Both the position numbers and the translations under genes were made by a program. Below are positions 26,384-36,078 of a stretch of 64,000 bases of DNA, piece by piece (within the stretch, counting starts at the first letter, position 1; the number at the start of each line of letters is the position of its first letter). The stretch comes from Chitinophagales bacterium (lineage in GTDB: Bacteria > Bacteroidota > Bacteroidia > Chitinophagales > Chitinophagaceae), in the NCBI GenBank assembly GCA_020636575.1, contig JACJXP010000002.1:62001-126000 (forward strand). The letters run 5' to 3'. The notes below the pieces were generated by a model. The model searched no databases, was not told the origin of the DNA, and saw only the letters and a program-made list of their open reading frames with translations.

Positions 26384-27910
26384 TTAAAGCCTTGAATATA
26401 TCAATCTGAGGCGTAGTCTTCGTGGATTTGTATCTCCGGCACCTGTGCTGCCTATCAATCTTACCCTCCCTTTTGCAATACTTGGGTTTACATAAACAGA
26501 TAACACCTGGTCAGTGGAAGGCGGCACTGCATAATTTTCCTTAATAACAACAGGAGATGAAAGCCGGAAGTCATAAAGGGGTAATTCACCAGTCAAATAA
26601 TTCTGAATATACCGGGTTATATTGAATTTCCAGACTTTTATAGGGTTACCAGATAGGTCAGTTTCTGTATATGGAACCGAACCAAAGTCTACAAGGTTGG
26701 CATTTCCATTAATATCAAACAGGAGATCATACGGTACAGTCCTGAATTTAAAATTGGAAGTAACCGAATCATCAAATGCATCCAGGTACATCAAAGAAGG
26801 TGGCGCAAATAAGTTATCACTTGGGTCGTAATCCTGTTCTGCTATAAGTTCTGCCCGATAAAGAGCCCTGTTACTGACATTGGCCAGATCGGGTATTTTA
26901 ATAATAGTATATGTACCCGGATTGTTCTGGATAAACAAGTTCTGATCTGATGCTGTTCCATTACTCAAAGAAGCCATGAATGGTGTGCCACTATAGTCCC
27001 TTGTAACATGATTGGCAGCAGCACTGTAATGACTCAGATCAAATGCTCCTGTAAAATCGTTCCCGTCGGAATTGAACTTGAAATAAGTCACTGTGGTATC
27101 AGTTATACCATTTTTTTTATACCTGTAGTAGATAGCCAGTTTGGTTTTAGCGGTATCTGCCAGGTCAAAACCCATTAATGCATTACCCGAAACCGATTCA
27201 AGTGCAAAGCCCCTGAATTTCGATCGAAAAACCGAATCATTGGCATAAGCCCCTGTTATAATATTTGAAGTAGAATCATATTCCAACAATCTCTGGCCAA
27301 AAGAATTATTCAACTTAATCCGTAACTGCCCGGCTGTTGTATCACGAAAAGCAAAAACAGAATCATCCAGCACAGATGGTGTAAACATTCTTGTGCCTAA
27401 AAGGTTACTGTATGTTACCCCGCTCTCCCTCACCAGGTATAGTGAATCAGGTCTAAAATTGTTAGCAGGTAGATTATTATCAACCTCAAACACATTAACC
27501 TGTTGCAATGCATTGGTATCGCCGTAAGTTTCAACGTAACTCATTACCAATACAACGGAGTCGAGATATAGGCTATCCGGGTTTGTATTACCAAATGTAA
27601 AAGGGTAATAAAAGGGCTTTAGTTCAAAGAAGACCTTTGCGTTGGTTTTACCCATGATAGGATCATTGCTGATCAATCCTAAAAAATATTCATCATTCTT
27701 ACCCAATCGTAACGAATCATTTACAAGGCCAAAGGAATCATTGTAGGCCAACGTATTGATCAGTGTATCGAAAGTATGTATGTAATCAATGGGAGGAATA
27801 AGTCCGCCTCCGAGTTCGGTGGCTTCATTTATCTTTCTACAAGAAGAAAAAATTAATAGTACAGCTAGTGTTAGAGAAACGAAAAAGTAGTAGAACTTAC
27901 TGATTTTCAC
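26384..27910 (-). CDS. DUF4270 family lipoprotein
   Basis: This is a surface or periplasmic lipoprotein of 508 residues with a lipobox ending SSC (Cys24). The DUF4270 opening is clear: ATELGGGLIPPIDYIHTFDT, followed by the conserved pattern of a secreted beta-rich protein with NDPIMGKTNAKVFFEL. The family is restricted to Bacteroidota and its function is unknown. It starts 32 bases after the glycogen-synthase-like gene on the same strand and is probably co-transcribed with it. The same pairing recurs in related genomes as far as I recall, which I cannot verify here. Confidence 0.87.
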   Translation of the reverse strand: MKISKFYYFFVSLTLAVLLIFSSCRKINEATELGGGLIPPIDYIHTFDTLINTLAYNDSFGLVNDSLRLGKNDEYFLGLISNDPIMGKTNAKVFFELKPFYYPFTFGNTNPDSLYLDSVVLVMSYVETYGDTNALQQVNVFEVDNNLPANNFRPDSLYLVRESGVTYSNLLGTRMFTPSVLDDSVFAFRDTTAGQLRIKLNNSFGQRLLEYDSTSNIITGAYANDSVFRSKFRGFALESVSGNALMGFDLADTAKTKLAIYYRYKKNGITDTTVTYFKFNSDGNDFTGAFDLSHYSAAANHVTRDYSGTPFMASLSNGTASDQNLFIQNNPGTYTIIKIPDLANVSNRALYRAELIAEQDYDPSDNLFAPPSLMYLDAFDDSVTSNFKFRTVPYDLLFDINGNANLVDFGSVPYTETDLSGNPIKVWKFNITRYIQNYLTGELPLYDFRLSSPVVIKENYAVPPSTDQVLSVYVNPSIAKGRVRLIGSTGAGDTNPRRLRLRLIYSRL

Positions 27911-27942
27911 AAAGCAGATTTATATTCGGGTTAGTGTTTTTT

Positions 27943-28758
27943 TTATTTGCCTGCAAGGTCGCTATAGAGTTGTAAATAGTCTGTTAAATCTCCTTCAGGA
28001 TTATAAGTAAGTGTTTTCTTACCTCTAACCTTAGTAAATTCTTCAACCAGCTTCTTATCAATCTTTTCAGCCCCAAAAGTTATAGCATCAGCATAAGATG
28101 CTCCGCCACGGAACATAGCTGTATTATTGCCTTCCTTAAATACTTCCAGGTCCTTATCTTTTAAGGAAGGATGGATATGTGCTTTTTTATAGAAATCACT
28201 GCCCAGCTTTTCTTTAAAAGTATTTTCACCAATTGTATAAACAATCTTACTATGGGCAAAAACCGGTTCTTTTTTGTATACAGTTTTAAGATAGGCAGGT
28301 ATCAGTCCTGTCATCCAGCCGCTACAATGGATCACATCCGGAGGCCATCCGAATTTCTTGACAGTTTCAAGTGCCCCTTTACAATAAAAGACTGTTCTTA
28401 GTCCATTATCCGGGAACCACTTTTCCTTCTCGTCGTGAAAAACAAATTTTCTCTTGAAAAGATCCTCATTATCAAGGAAATAAACCTGGAGACGGGCACT
28501 GGGCAGGGATGCTACTTTTATCTGTAAAGGCATATCCTCGTTATCAACTGCTACATTGATGCCTGAAAGCCTAACAACTTCATGTAAACGATGGCGCCTC
28601 TCATTGATGATGCCAAATCTTGGCATAATACAACGAACTTCAAAATCATTATCATTTGCCTTGATCGCCAACCTATTCACTATTTCTGAAAATTCTGTCA
28701 ACTCCAGGTAAGGAGACATTTCATTTGCGATAAATAAAATTCTTTTCTTTGCTGACAT
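27943..28758 (-). CDS. Glycogen/starch synthase-like protein, N-terminal GT5 domain only
   Basis: This is a 271-residue protein that matches only the N-terminal Rossmann half of GT5 glycogen synthase: ILFIANEMSPYLELTEFSEIV, then CIMPRFG, and DVIHCSGWMTGLIPAYLK. A full-length GlgA has about 480 residues and a second Rossmann domain that binds ADP-glucose. That half is absent, and the reading frame ends normally without a broken continuation downstream. The usual KxGGL-type donor-site loop is replaced by LELTEFSE. Short forms like this are typical of Bacteroidota and sit divergently beside panC. Enzymatic activity is therefore doubtful. Confidence 0.85.
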   Translation of the reverse strand: MSAKKRILFIANEMSPYLELTEFSEIVNRLAIKANDNDFEVRCIMPRFGIINERRHRLHEVVRLSGINVAVDNEDMPLQIKVASLPSARLQVYFLDNEDLFKRKFVFHDEKEKWFPDNGLRTVFYCKGALETVKKFGWPPDVIHCSGWMTGLIPAYLKTVYKKEPVFAHSKIVYTIGENTFKEKLGSDFYKKAHIHPSLKDKDLEVFKEGNNTAMFRGGASYADAITFGAEKIDKKLVEEFTKVRGKKTLTYNPEGDLTDYLQLYSDLAGK

Positions 28759-28798
28759 CGGCTACCTGTTTAATTTACGTCCCTTTTGTAAAAGGTGG

Positions 28799-28806
28799 CA
28801 AAGGTA
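28799..28806 (-). promoter_or_regulatory. -7 promoter element (TACCTTTG) of the GT5-like gene
   Basis: This is an exact TAnnTTTG match on the minus strand, 40 bases upstream of the ATG at 28758, within the 108-base divergent region shared with panC. No good -33 partner is visible. Confidence 0.45.
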
Positions 28807-28866
28807 ACTATTTTACATCGAACTTGACGTATTCTCTAAAGGTTTGGCTTTTAAATCTCCCATCGG

Positions 28867-29718
28867 ATGATCTTATTTAAAAAAGTAAATGATATTCATA
28901 AGTGGATTGAATCTCAGCGAGAAAAACAAAAAAAAATAGGCTTTGTGCCTACTATGGGAGCTTTGCATCAGGGGCATATAAGTTTGATAGATGCTTCAAC
29001 AGGTACTAATGATAAAACCATTGCAAGCATTTTTGTCAACCCGATTCAATTCAATGATCCATCCGATTTCGAAAAATATCCGGTTACCATTGAAAAGGAT
29101 ATACAACTGCTGGAGCAAGCCGGCTGCGATGCTTTGTTTCTGCCATCCGTAAACGAAATTTACCCTCAGGGGTTTCCTGTCAAACAACACTATGATCTCG
29201 GTTATATTGAAACAATACTTGAAGGAGAATACCGTCCCGGGCATTTTCAGGGGGTTTGCGCTGTTGTACACCGGCTGTTAACGATCACCATCCCGGACAA
29301 TCTTTATCTTGGTCAAAAGGATTATCAGCAATGCATGGTGCTAAAGAAAATGACAGAGATCACAAACCTCTCACCTGTTCCAGCTTTAAATATTTGTCCG
29401 ACACTTAGGGAAGAGGATGGCCTGGCTATGAGCAGCCGGAATACAAGACTCAATGCTGATGAAAGAAAAAAGGCAACCAACATTTTCCAGGCACTTGTTT
29501 TACTGAAAAATACAATACAACCGGGCAACCTGGAAAAGTTGATCAATGAAGGGTTACAAAATTTAGAAGAGGCCGGTTTTAAACCTGATTACCTGGTCAT
29601 CTATGATGCAAAAACACTTGAACCTGTTATTGAATGGGATGGAAAAAGAAAAATTGTAGCATTGACAGCAGCATACCTGAATGAAATTCGGCTGATCGAT
29701 AACATGCTACTTAACTAA
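28867..29718 (+). CDS. panC: Pantothenate synthetase
   Basis: This enzyme joins pantoate and beta-alanine with ATP to form pantothenate, the coenzyme A precursor. The 283 residues show the HIGH-like motif GALHQGHISLI (about 31-41), SIFVNPIQFND, YLGQKDYQQC and the KMSKS-like SSRNTRL. It heads a plus-strand run that also contains panB 5 kb downstream, so two pantothenate steps are encoded nearby. Confidence 0.97.
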   Translation: MILFKKVNDIHKWIESQREKQKKIGFVPTMGALHQGHISLIDASTGTNDKTIASIFVNPIQFNDPSDFEKYPVTIEKDIQLLEQAGCDALFLPSVNEIYPQGFPVKQHYDLGYIETILEGEYRPGHFQGVCAVVHRLLTITIPDNLYLGQKDYQQCMVLKKMTEITNLSPVPALNICPTLREEDGLAMSSRNTRLNADERKKATNIFQALVLLKNTIQPGNLEKLINEGLQNLEEAGFKPDYLVIYDAKTLEPVIEWDGKRKIVALTAAYLNEIRLIDNMLLN

Positions 29719-29763
29719 TCCTTCTTTTGCATCTTAAAAAGATGCGCATTACTTTTATGGCCA

Positions 29764-30777
29764 ATGCGCAAACGACTTAAAACGATACTACAATACAGTT
29801 TCTTTCTGGGTTTGGGCATTTTTCTTGTTTGGTGGTCTGTAAAAGATCTTACTGGCGAAGACAGGTCGCATATCAGAACGGCATTAAAAAATGCCAAATA
29901 CTGGTTGATCATCCCCGTGTTTTGCGTCCTTTTCTTAAGTCATTATGTACGGGCCAGGCGATGGCGGTTGCTTATCGATCCTTTAGGTTATAAACCAAAA
30001 CAGCGGAATGTTTTTTTTGCTGTAATGATAGGTTATCTCGCCAACCAGGCCGTTCCAAGACTTGGAGAGGTTTTAAAATGTACTGTATTGGCCCGGTACG
30101 AAAAAGTTCCGGCTGATAAACTGGTAGGCACTATCATACTCGAAAGAATTATTGATGCGGTTACCTTACTAATGATCTTTGGAATAACAATTGTCATTCA
30201 ACCGGGTATTTATTCCCAACTGGTTGATGTTGTTTTTAATTCCACGGAACAGACAGAAGCCAAGAATGTTTCATCTACATTAATAACAGGCATAGTAGTC
30301 GGTATCATTGTTTTAGCTATTGCGATGTGGATGCTTGTTAAGAAAAAAACATTTAAAGATCTGTTCAATATAGGTAAAAGAATATGGCTAAGCGTTTGGC
30401 AGGGTTTAAGTGCCATACAGCATTTAAAAAGACGCTGGTTGTTTATCGGATTAACTGTCGTTCTGTGGAGTCTTTACCTGGCAGGTGGTTATTTGGGCTT
30501 TTTGGCCTTCCAGGAAACTTCTGGTTATGGTATAAAAGAAGCCTTTACGGTTCTATCTGCCGGTAGCATAGGAATGATCATTACTCCAGGTGGTATCGGC
30601 GCTTATGCTTACCTGATACAAAAGACCATGCAGGTCTATGGACTAAATGAAGGTATTGCCTTAGCATTTGGGTGGGTTTTATGGCTGGCGCAAACAGTTG
30701 TAATATTAATTGGAGGGTTGATTAGTTTTGTATTGCTTCCCTATTATAATAAATCACAGAAACTTGAATCATCCTGA
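29764..30777 (+). CDS. Lysylphosphatidylglycerol synthase TM-region / YbhN family membrane protein
   Basis: This is a 337-residue integral membrane protein with about eight membrane segments. It has the UPF0104/LPG-synthase transmembrane hallmarks NQAVPRLGEVLKC near residues 94-106 and SAGSIGMIITPGGIGAYAYLI near 265-285. No aminoacyl-transferase domain is present, so lipid lysylation cannot be assumed. Such proteins are proposed lipid transporters or flippases. It lies 45 bases after panC and overlaps the start of rfaE2. Confidence 0.82.
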   Translation: MRKRLKTILQYSFFLGLGIFLVWWSVKDLTGEDRSHIRTALKNAKYWLIIPVFCVLFLSHYVRARRWRLLIDPLGYKPKQRNVFFAVMIGYLANQAVPRLGEVLKCTVLARYEKVPADKLVGTIILERIIDAVTLLMIFGITIVIQPGIYSQLVDVVFNSTEQTEAKNVSSTLITGIVVGIIVLAIAMWMLVKKKTFKDLFNIGKRIWLSVWQGLSAIQHLKRRWLFIGLTVVLWSLYLAGGYLGFLAFQETSGYGIKEAFTVLSAGSIGMIITPGGIGAYAYLIQKTMQVYGLNEGIALAFGWVLWLAQTVVILIGGLISFVLLPYYNKSQKLESS

Positions 30778-31255
30778 ATTAATAGAGACTAAAATATTCA
30801 AGGCACATGACCTTATCTACCAGGTAGCTCAGTGGAAGTATATGGGTAAAAAAGTGGCTTTCACAAATGGAGTTTTCGATATTATACATGAAGGTCATAT
30901 CTATTCACTATCACAGGCAGCCAAAGAAGCAGACAAACTCATTGTAGCAGTAAATTCAGATGCTTCTGTAAAAAGGTTAAAAGGAGAAAGCAGACCGGTC
31001 AATAATGAAAGATCTCGTTTGTTGGTATTGGCTTCAATGATACAGACAGATGCTGTAGTCCTTTTTGAAGAAGATACTCCGCTTGAACTCATCAAATCAC
31101 TTTTACCTGACGTTCTTGTAAAGGGAGGAGATTATAAACCCGAGCAAATTGCAGGTGCAGCGGAAGTAATTGCAAATGGAGGCAGCGTTGTGATCAATCC
31201 GCTTATTGAAGGCATATCCACTACCCGTATCATAGATCTTCTTAAAAAAACCTGA
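30764..31255 (+). CDS. rfaE2: D-glycero-beta-D-manno-heptose 1-phosphate adenylyltransferase
   Basis: This is a nucleotidyltransferase that activates heptose 1-phosphate to ADP-heptose for LPS core synthesis. The fold is marked by AFTNGVFDIIHEGHIYSL, with the HxGH ATP-binding motif, followed by VAVNSDASVKRLKG and the closing GISTTRIIDLL. The kinase half (RfaE1) is not fused, so this is the stand-alone form. No ATG is available upstream of the conserved part. I choose the TTG at 30764 (MNHPELIETKIF), which overlaps the preceding gene by 14 bases. The frame extends to a TTG at 30728. Confidence 0.88.
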   Translation: MNHPELIETKIFKAHDLIYQVAQWKYMGKKVAFTNGVFDIIHEGHIYSLSQAAKEADKLIVAVNSDASVKRLKGESRPVNNERSRLLVLASMIQTDAVVLFEEDTPLELIKSLLPDVLVKGGDYKPEQIAGAAEVIANGGSVVINPLIEGISTTRIIDLLKKT

Positions 31256-31326
31256 TCACTTCCTGAAAACTTAATAGTCTTCTTTTTCCGTGATCCTTAT
31301 ATTTATATCTCGAAAAATGGAATAGA

Positions 31327-33420
31327 ATGGCCTATCGTTCAAAAAGAAAAACTATTGTCCGGGATATAAGCTGGCTTTCTTTTAATGCAAGAGTATTGCA
31401 GGAAGCTGCGGACAAAACAGTACCATTAAGAGAACGAATTCGATTCCTTGGAATCTTTTCTAATAACCTGGACGAGTTTTTCAGGGTGAGAGTAGCTGCT
31501 TTGCGCCGCATGATACAATTTGGTCATAAGGCCAATATGCATCTGGAGAATAATCCCCAGCAGATCATTGATGAGATACAGATGACAGTACTGAACCAGC
31601 AGGGAGAATTCAGCAGAATATGGGAAGAAGTTTTAGAAGAGCTGAATAAAAAGCATATTTACCTGAAAACTGAAAAAGACCTTACTCCCGAGCAGCAAGA
31701 ATTTGTGCGAAACTACTTTGAAGAGACTGTGATCTCTGATATTATTCCATTGATGATCGAGAATATCCCTGTATTTCCAACCCTCAGGGATAAGTCTATT
31801 TACCTGGCTGTGGTGATGTGGAAAAAAGAAAGTGCCTTAAAAAGAAAATATGCACTTATTGAAATACCCAGCCGTACACTGGGAAGATTTAGCATCCTCC
31901 CTTCTAAACACGGAGAACATCATATTATACTCTTGGAAGATGTTATCCGCTTTAACCTACCGGATATTTTCTCCTATTTCGGATATGACCAGTACAAATC
32001 CCATATTTTCAAAGTAACCCGTGATGCTGAAATTGATATTGATGAGGATATATCAACCAACATCATTCAAAAACTGGAAAAAGGCCTGAAGAACCGCCGT
32101 AAAGGCAAACCCGTACGATTTGTATACGACCGTGAAATGGATCCGGGACTTCTTGAATACCTGGTAAGAAGGCTACATCTTACCAAAAGAGACAACCTGA
32201 TCCCGGGAGGCCGTATTCACAACTTCCGCCATTTTATGGATTTTCCGGATGAAGTATTTACCGAAAAAAGAAACAGGAAAAAACCATTTGACCATCCTTT
32301 GCTTGAGGACAAACGGGTATCTGATGTTATTCTAAAGCAGGATGTGATGCTTCACTTTCCTTATCACTCCTTTTTGCCGCTGATAGACCTTCTGCGTGAA
32401 GCAGCATTTGATCCAGATGTTACAACGATCAAAATAACTTGTTACAGGCTTGCCTCCCAGTCCCGGGTTGTTAATGCCCTGATCAATGCAGTGAGGAATG
32501 GGAAAGAAGTAATTGTAATGCTGGAACTACGGGCAAGATTTGAAGAAGAAGCAAACCTGGAATGGAAAGAAAGATTAGAAGAAGAAGGGGCCAAAGTTCT
32601 GATCGAGATCCCTAACATGAAGGTTCATTCCAAGATCTGCATGATCCGGAAACGGATAAAAACAGGTAGCTATAAATTATATGGGTTTGTAAGTACCGGC
32701 AACCTGAATGAAAAAACAGCCAAGGTATATGGTGATCATTGCCTGCTTACATCAAACCAGCGCATAATGGCTGATGTGAACAGGATCTTTAATTTTTTAG
32801 AAAACCCCGTTTCGGGCCAGCATTTTTTACGGGATTGCAAAATGATCCTGCCCAGCCCATTCATTGTAAAGAAAGCAATGCTGAAATTAATCGACGAAGA
32901 GATCAAACAGGCCAAAAAGAAGAAACCTGCTGCCATCACTTTAAAGATGAATTCTCTTTCGGATGACGAGATGATCATGCGGTTGTATGATGCAGCCAAA
33001 GCCGGTGTAGAGATCAAACTTATTATTCGTGGTATATTTTGCATGTTATCTGAGAATAAAAAATACAGTAAGCCTGTGAGGGCAATTAGTATTGTAGATG
33101 AATACCTGGAACATGCAAGGGTGTGGGTATTTCATAACAAAGGCAAAGAGAAAGTTTATATATCTTCGGCCGACTGGATGGTAAGAAATCTTGAACACAG
33201 GGTAGAAGCTACATGTCCGATATGGAATGAAGACATAAAACAAGAGCTTACAGATATTCTGAATATACAACTGGAAGACAATGTGAAGGCCCGGTGGCTT
33301 GATAATAACCTCAGTAATGAGTATGTAAAAACAACCAAAAAGAAAATCCGTTCACAGGTAGAAATTTATAATTACCTGAATAAAAAAACTGTAAAGAATA
33401 GTGAGACTGGCAGCAATTGA
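31327..33420 (+). CDS. ppk1: Polyphosphate kinase 1
   Basis: This enzyme reversibly polymerises the gamma-phosphate of ATP into polyphosphate. The 697 residues follow the PPK1 plan: an N-terminal domain starting RDISWLSFNARVLQEA, a head domain, and two PLD-like catalytic domains. MKVHSKICMI holds the phosphorylated His, and ARVWVFHNKGKEKVYISSAD holds the second catalytic His. LDEFFRVRVAALRR at about 48-61 is the typical N-domain signature. Its last 20 bases overlap ppx, which couples synthesis and degradation of polyphosphate. Confidence 0.96.
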   Translation: MAYRSKRKTIVRDISWLSFNARVLQEAADKTVPLRERIRFLGIFSNNLDEFFRVRVAALRRMIQFGHKANMHLENNPQQIIDEIQMTVLNQQGEFSRIWEEVLEELNKKHIYLKTEKDLTPEQQEFVRNYFEETVISDIIPLMIENIPVFPTLRDKSIYLAVVMWKKESALKRKYALIEIPSRTLGRFSILPSKHGEHHIILLEDVIRFNLPDIFSYFGYDQYKSHIFKVTRDAEIDIDEDISTNIIQKLEKGLKNRRKGKPVRFVYDREMDPGLLEYLVRRLHLTKRDNLIPGGRIHNFRHFMDFPDEVFTEKRNRKKPFDHPLLEDKRVSDVILKQDVMLHFPYHSFLPLIDLLREAAFDPDVTTIKITCYRLASQSRVVNALINAVRNGKEVIVMLELRARFEEEANLEWKERLEEEGAKVLIEIPNMKVHSKICMIRKRIKTGSYKLYGFVSTGNLNEKTAKVYGDHCLLTSNQRIMADVNRIFNFLENPVSGQHFLRDCKMILPSPFIVKKAMLKLIDEEIKQAKKKKPAAITLKMNSLSDDEMIMRLYDAAKAGVEIKLIIRGIFCMLSENKKYSKPVRAISIVDEYLEHARVWVFHNKGKEKVYISSADWMVRNLEHRVEATCPIWNEDIKQELTDILNIQLEDNVKARWLDNNLSNEYVKTTKKKIRSQVEIYNYLNKKTVKNSETGSN

Positions 33421-34297
33421 TATAGGTAGTAACGCCGCAAGATTATTAATTTCAAACGTTATTACCGGCCCCCAAATGGTACCGGAATTTATTAAAATGG
33501 TTCTTGTAAGGGTACCTCTTCGCCTCGGGTTTGATGTGTTTGACAAAGGGGAGATCTCTGAAACTAAATATGAAAAAATATTGAAGACGATAAATTCTTA
33601 TCGGCTTTTATTAGATGTCTACGATGTGAAGTATGTAAAAGCATGTGCCACATCTGCCATGAGGGATGCCATCAATGCCAAAGAGATCATAGAAAAAATA
33701 GAAGCTGAAACAGGTATCCTGATCGAGGTCATTAGCGGAGAAGATGAAGCGTCTTTTATTTATGAAAATCACATCGCCGAGAATATGGATTCAGGGGAAT
33801 CCTATTTATATATAGATGTGGGCGGCGGTAGCACAGAACTTACCTTTTTTAGTGACGGGCAATTAGTTTTTAAACACTCATTTAATATTGGCACCATCAG
33901 GCTGCTGAAAAACCAGGTTACTGAAGCAGCCTGGGATGAGATGAAAGAATTCATCAAAACAAAAACAAAAGGCTACCATCATGTAACAGCTATCGGGTCA
34001 GGTGGAAATATCAATAAAATATTTTCCCTGTCTAAGAAAAAAGAAGGAAAGCCTCTTACACTGGATATACTCCGTGACTATTACAAAGAATTCAGCAGTC
34101 TTACACTTTCGCAACGGATCAGTCTTTATAAACTTCGGGAAGACCGGGCCGACGTAATTGTTCCTGCCCTGCTTATCTACATCAATGTGCTTCGCTGGGC
34201 AGAGGCAGAAGAGATCTATGTACCAAAAATCGGATTGGCAGATGGCCTCATCCATTCCCTTTACGAGGAAGTCAAGGAGAAAGAAATGGAAGTATGA
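33401..34297 (+). CDS. ppx: Exopolyphosphatase / GppA-type phosphatase
   Basis: This is an actin-fold phosphohydrolase that removes terminal phosphates from polyphosphate or hydrolyses pppGpp. The N-terminal phosphate loop AAIDIGSNAARLL and the second loop YIDVGGGSTELTFF are clear. ATSAMRDAINA and GEDEASFIYE are family segments. At 298 residues it has only the catalytic Ppx/GppA core and lacks the C-terminal HD-like domain of longer enzymes. The start is GTG, 20 bases inside ppk1. Specificity between polyphosphate and pppGpp is unresolved, but the partner gene favours polyphosphate. Confidence 0.9.
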   Translation: MRLAAIDIGSNAARLLISNVITGPQMVPEFIKMVLVRVPLRLGFDVFDKGEISETKYEKILKTINSYRLLLDVYDVKYVKACATSAMRDAINAKEIIEKIEAETGILIEVISGEDEASFIYENHIAENMDSGESYLYIDVGGGSTELTFFSDGQLVFKHSFNIGTIRLLKNQVTEAAWDEMKEFIKTKTKGYHHVTAIGSGGNINKIFSLSKKKEGKPLTLDILRDYYKEFSSLTLSQRISLYKLREDRADVIVPALLIYINVLRWAEAEEIYVPKIGLADGLIHSLYEEVKEKEMEV

Positions 34298-34327
34298 GAT
34301 TACTTACATTTACAGTAAATCTTTTTC

Positions 34328-35143
34328 ATGTCTGTAAATAAAGAAGTAAAGAAAGTTACCACCAACACATTACAGAAAATGAAAGCATCCGGCGAAAAGA
34401 TCGCCATGCTTACCGCTTATGATTTTTCTTTTGCAAAGATCATTGATGGTGCAGGTATCGATGTGATACTGGTGGGCGATTCAGCTTCAAATGTGATGGC
34501 GGGGCATGAAACCACGGTTCCTATTACACTGGAACAAATGATCTATCATGCTCAATGCGTTATCAGGGGCATCAACAGGTGCCTGGTAGTGGTGGATCTG
34601 CCTTTCGGAACTTATCAATCTAATTCAGATGTAGCCCTTGCTTCAGCAATTCGTATCATGAAGGAAACAGGCGGACATTCCATTAAAATGGAAGGCGGTG
34701 AAGAGATCCTTGACTCTGTAAAGAAAATAGTTTCTGCCGGTATCCCGGTTATGGGGCATCTGGGACTTACACCACAATCCATATACAAGTTTGGTACATA
34801 TACCGTAAGGGCCAAAGAGGAGGAAGAAGCAGAGAAGTTGCGGAAGGATGCCCTTTTATTACAGGAAGCCGGATGCTTTGCGATCGTTTTGGAAAAAATA
34901 CCTGCAGATCTTGCAAAACAAGTCTCGGAATCGTTACACATTCCTACAATTGGTATCGGCGCAGGAAGCGATTGTGATGGACAGGTATTGGTAATGCATG
35001 ATATGCTTGGCATCAATACAGAATTCAAACCAAGGTTCTTAAGACAGTATTTAAACATTCACGACCAGGCAACCCAGGCTGTAGAGCAGTACGTCAATGA
35101 TGTTAAATCAAAGGATTTCCCCAACGAGAAGGAGCAATATTAA
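34328..35143 (+). CDS. panB: 3-methyl-2-oxobutanoate hydroxymethyltransferase
   Basis: This enzyme makes ketopantoate from alpha-ketoisovalerate and methylene-tetrahydrofolate, the first committed step to pantothenate. It is a TIM barrel of 271 residues with AMLTAYDFSFAKIIDGAG, ILVGDSASNVMAGH (metal-binding Asp), VVDLPFGTY, VMGHLGLTPQS and IGIGAGSDCDGQVLV. It follows ppx by 30 bases and is probably on the same transcript. panC is at the head of the same gene run. Confidence 0.97.
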   Translation: MSVNKEVKKVTTNTLQKMKASGEKIAMLTAYDFSFAKIIDGAGIDVILVGDSASNVMAGHETTVPITLEQMIYHAQCVIRGINRCLVVVDLPFGTYQSNSDVALASAIRIMKETGGHSIKMEGGEEILDSVKKIVSAGIPVMGHLGLTPQSIYKFGTYTVRAKEEEEAEKLRKDALLLQEAGCFAIVLEKIPADLAKQVSESLHIPTIGIGAGSDCDGQVLVMHDMLGINTEFKPRFLRQYLNIHDQATQAVEQYVNDVKSKDFPNEKEQY

Positions 35144-35193
35144 CTTCCCCGCAGTTCTATTATTTATAAATCGATTTTATCACAACCGTTAAA

Positions 35194-36060
35194 ATGAGCA
35201 ATATGAAATTCTTCATTTTCATTCCTCTGCTGACAATTCTGCTGCAAAACAATCAATCCAAAACAAATATTACTGGCTCGATAACCCCTGATACCAGTTC
35301 TGTCAGGCATGTACAGGACGGCCTGGTTTCTGAATGGCCGGATCCAATGTTTCAAACAGATAAGGAAACCAATATTCAATATGCTGCAGATAATGATGAA
35401 CAGGATTTATATATAGCAATGAAAATACCTGATTTCGCTGTCCAAATGAAAACAATGAGAATGGGAATGAGTTTGTTCATTGATATGAAAGGAAAGAAAA
35501 GAGAAGGACGTCGAATAGAATTTCCGGTAAAAAATGAAAATACAGGTGCAGGTGGGTTTAATGGCGGAGGGGCTAGCAATGAACAAAGGAGTGATCCAAA
35601 CCAGCAGGGAGGCCCTCAAAAAAGTCTTAATAAAGCAACAATGCGATCAAGATTTGTAATGAACCTGATCAAATTGAAATTATTCGGTTTTGGAAGTGTG
35701 GATCCTTATCCTCCTGCACAGGAATTACAAATGCCGGGTTCGGTAAATGTTAATTATAGCTGGGATGAAAATGATGTGATGTATCTCGAATATCTTATCC
35801 CTTTAAATCTACTTGAAAAGGCTCCATCAATGGATAATAAAACTATTAGTTTAGGATGGAAGATCAATGGCGTGGAAATGCCAACGTCTTCTTCTGCCAG
35901 TATGTCTCCGGGCGGAGGATCACGGTCATCAGGAGGCGGAGGCTTTCGGGGTGGCGGTGGAAGCCGTGGAAACTTCGGGGGAAATAGCGGATCAGGACAG
36001 GCTGATATGGAGAAGATGATGAAAGAGCAAAGCTTTTGGACAAAATATACTTTTCATTGA
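35194..36060 (+). CDS. Secreted Gly-rich protein with CBM9/DOMON-like domain (hypothetical)
   Basis: This is a 288-residue exported protein. After a signal-like N-terminus (NMKFFIFIPLLTILLQ), residues about 40-100 read like a CBM9/DOMON-type strand pattern: a WPDPMF segment, IQYAADNDEQDLYIAMKIPD and MGMSLFIDMKGKK. This type of domain often appears in Bacteroidota proteins that bind sugars or cofactors. A disordered Gly/Asn/Gln segment interrupts it (about 115-150), and the C-terminus has a strongly Gly/Ser-rich stretch (SRSSGGGGFRGGGGSRG). Function unknown. It lies 50 bases after panB and ends in a terminator. Confidence 0.65.
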   Translation: MSNMKFFIFIPLLTILLQNNQSKTNITGSITPDTSSVRHVQDGLVSEWPDPMFQTDKETNIQYAADNDEQDLYIAMKIPDFAVQMKTMRMGMSLFIDMKGKKREGRRIEFPVKNENTGAGGFNGGGASNEQRSDPNQQGGPQKSLNKATMRSRFVMNLIKLKLFGFGSVDPYPPAQELQMPGSVNVNYSWDENDVMYLEYLIPLNLLEKAPSMDNKTISLGWKINGVEMPTSSSASMSPGGGSRSSGGGGFRGGGGSRGNFGGNSGSGQADMEKMMKEQSFWTKYTFH

Positions 36061-36078
36061 AAGATCATATCATTTTTC

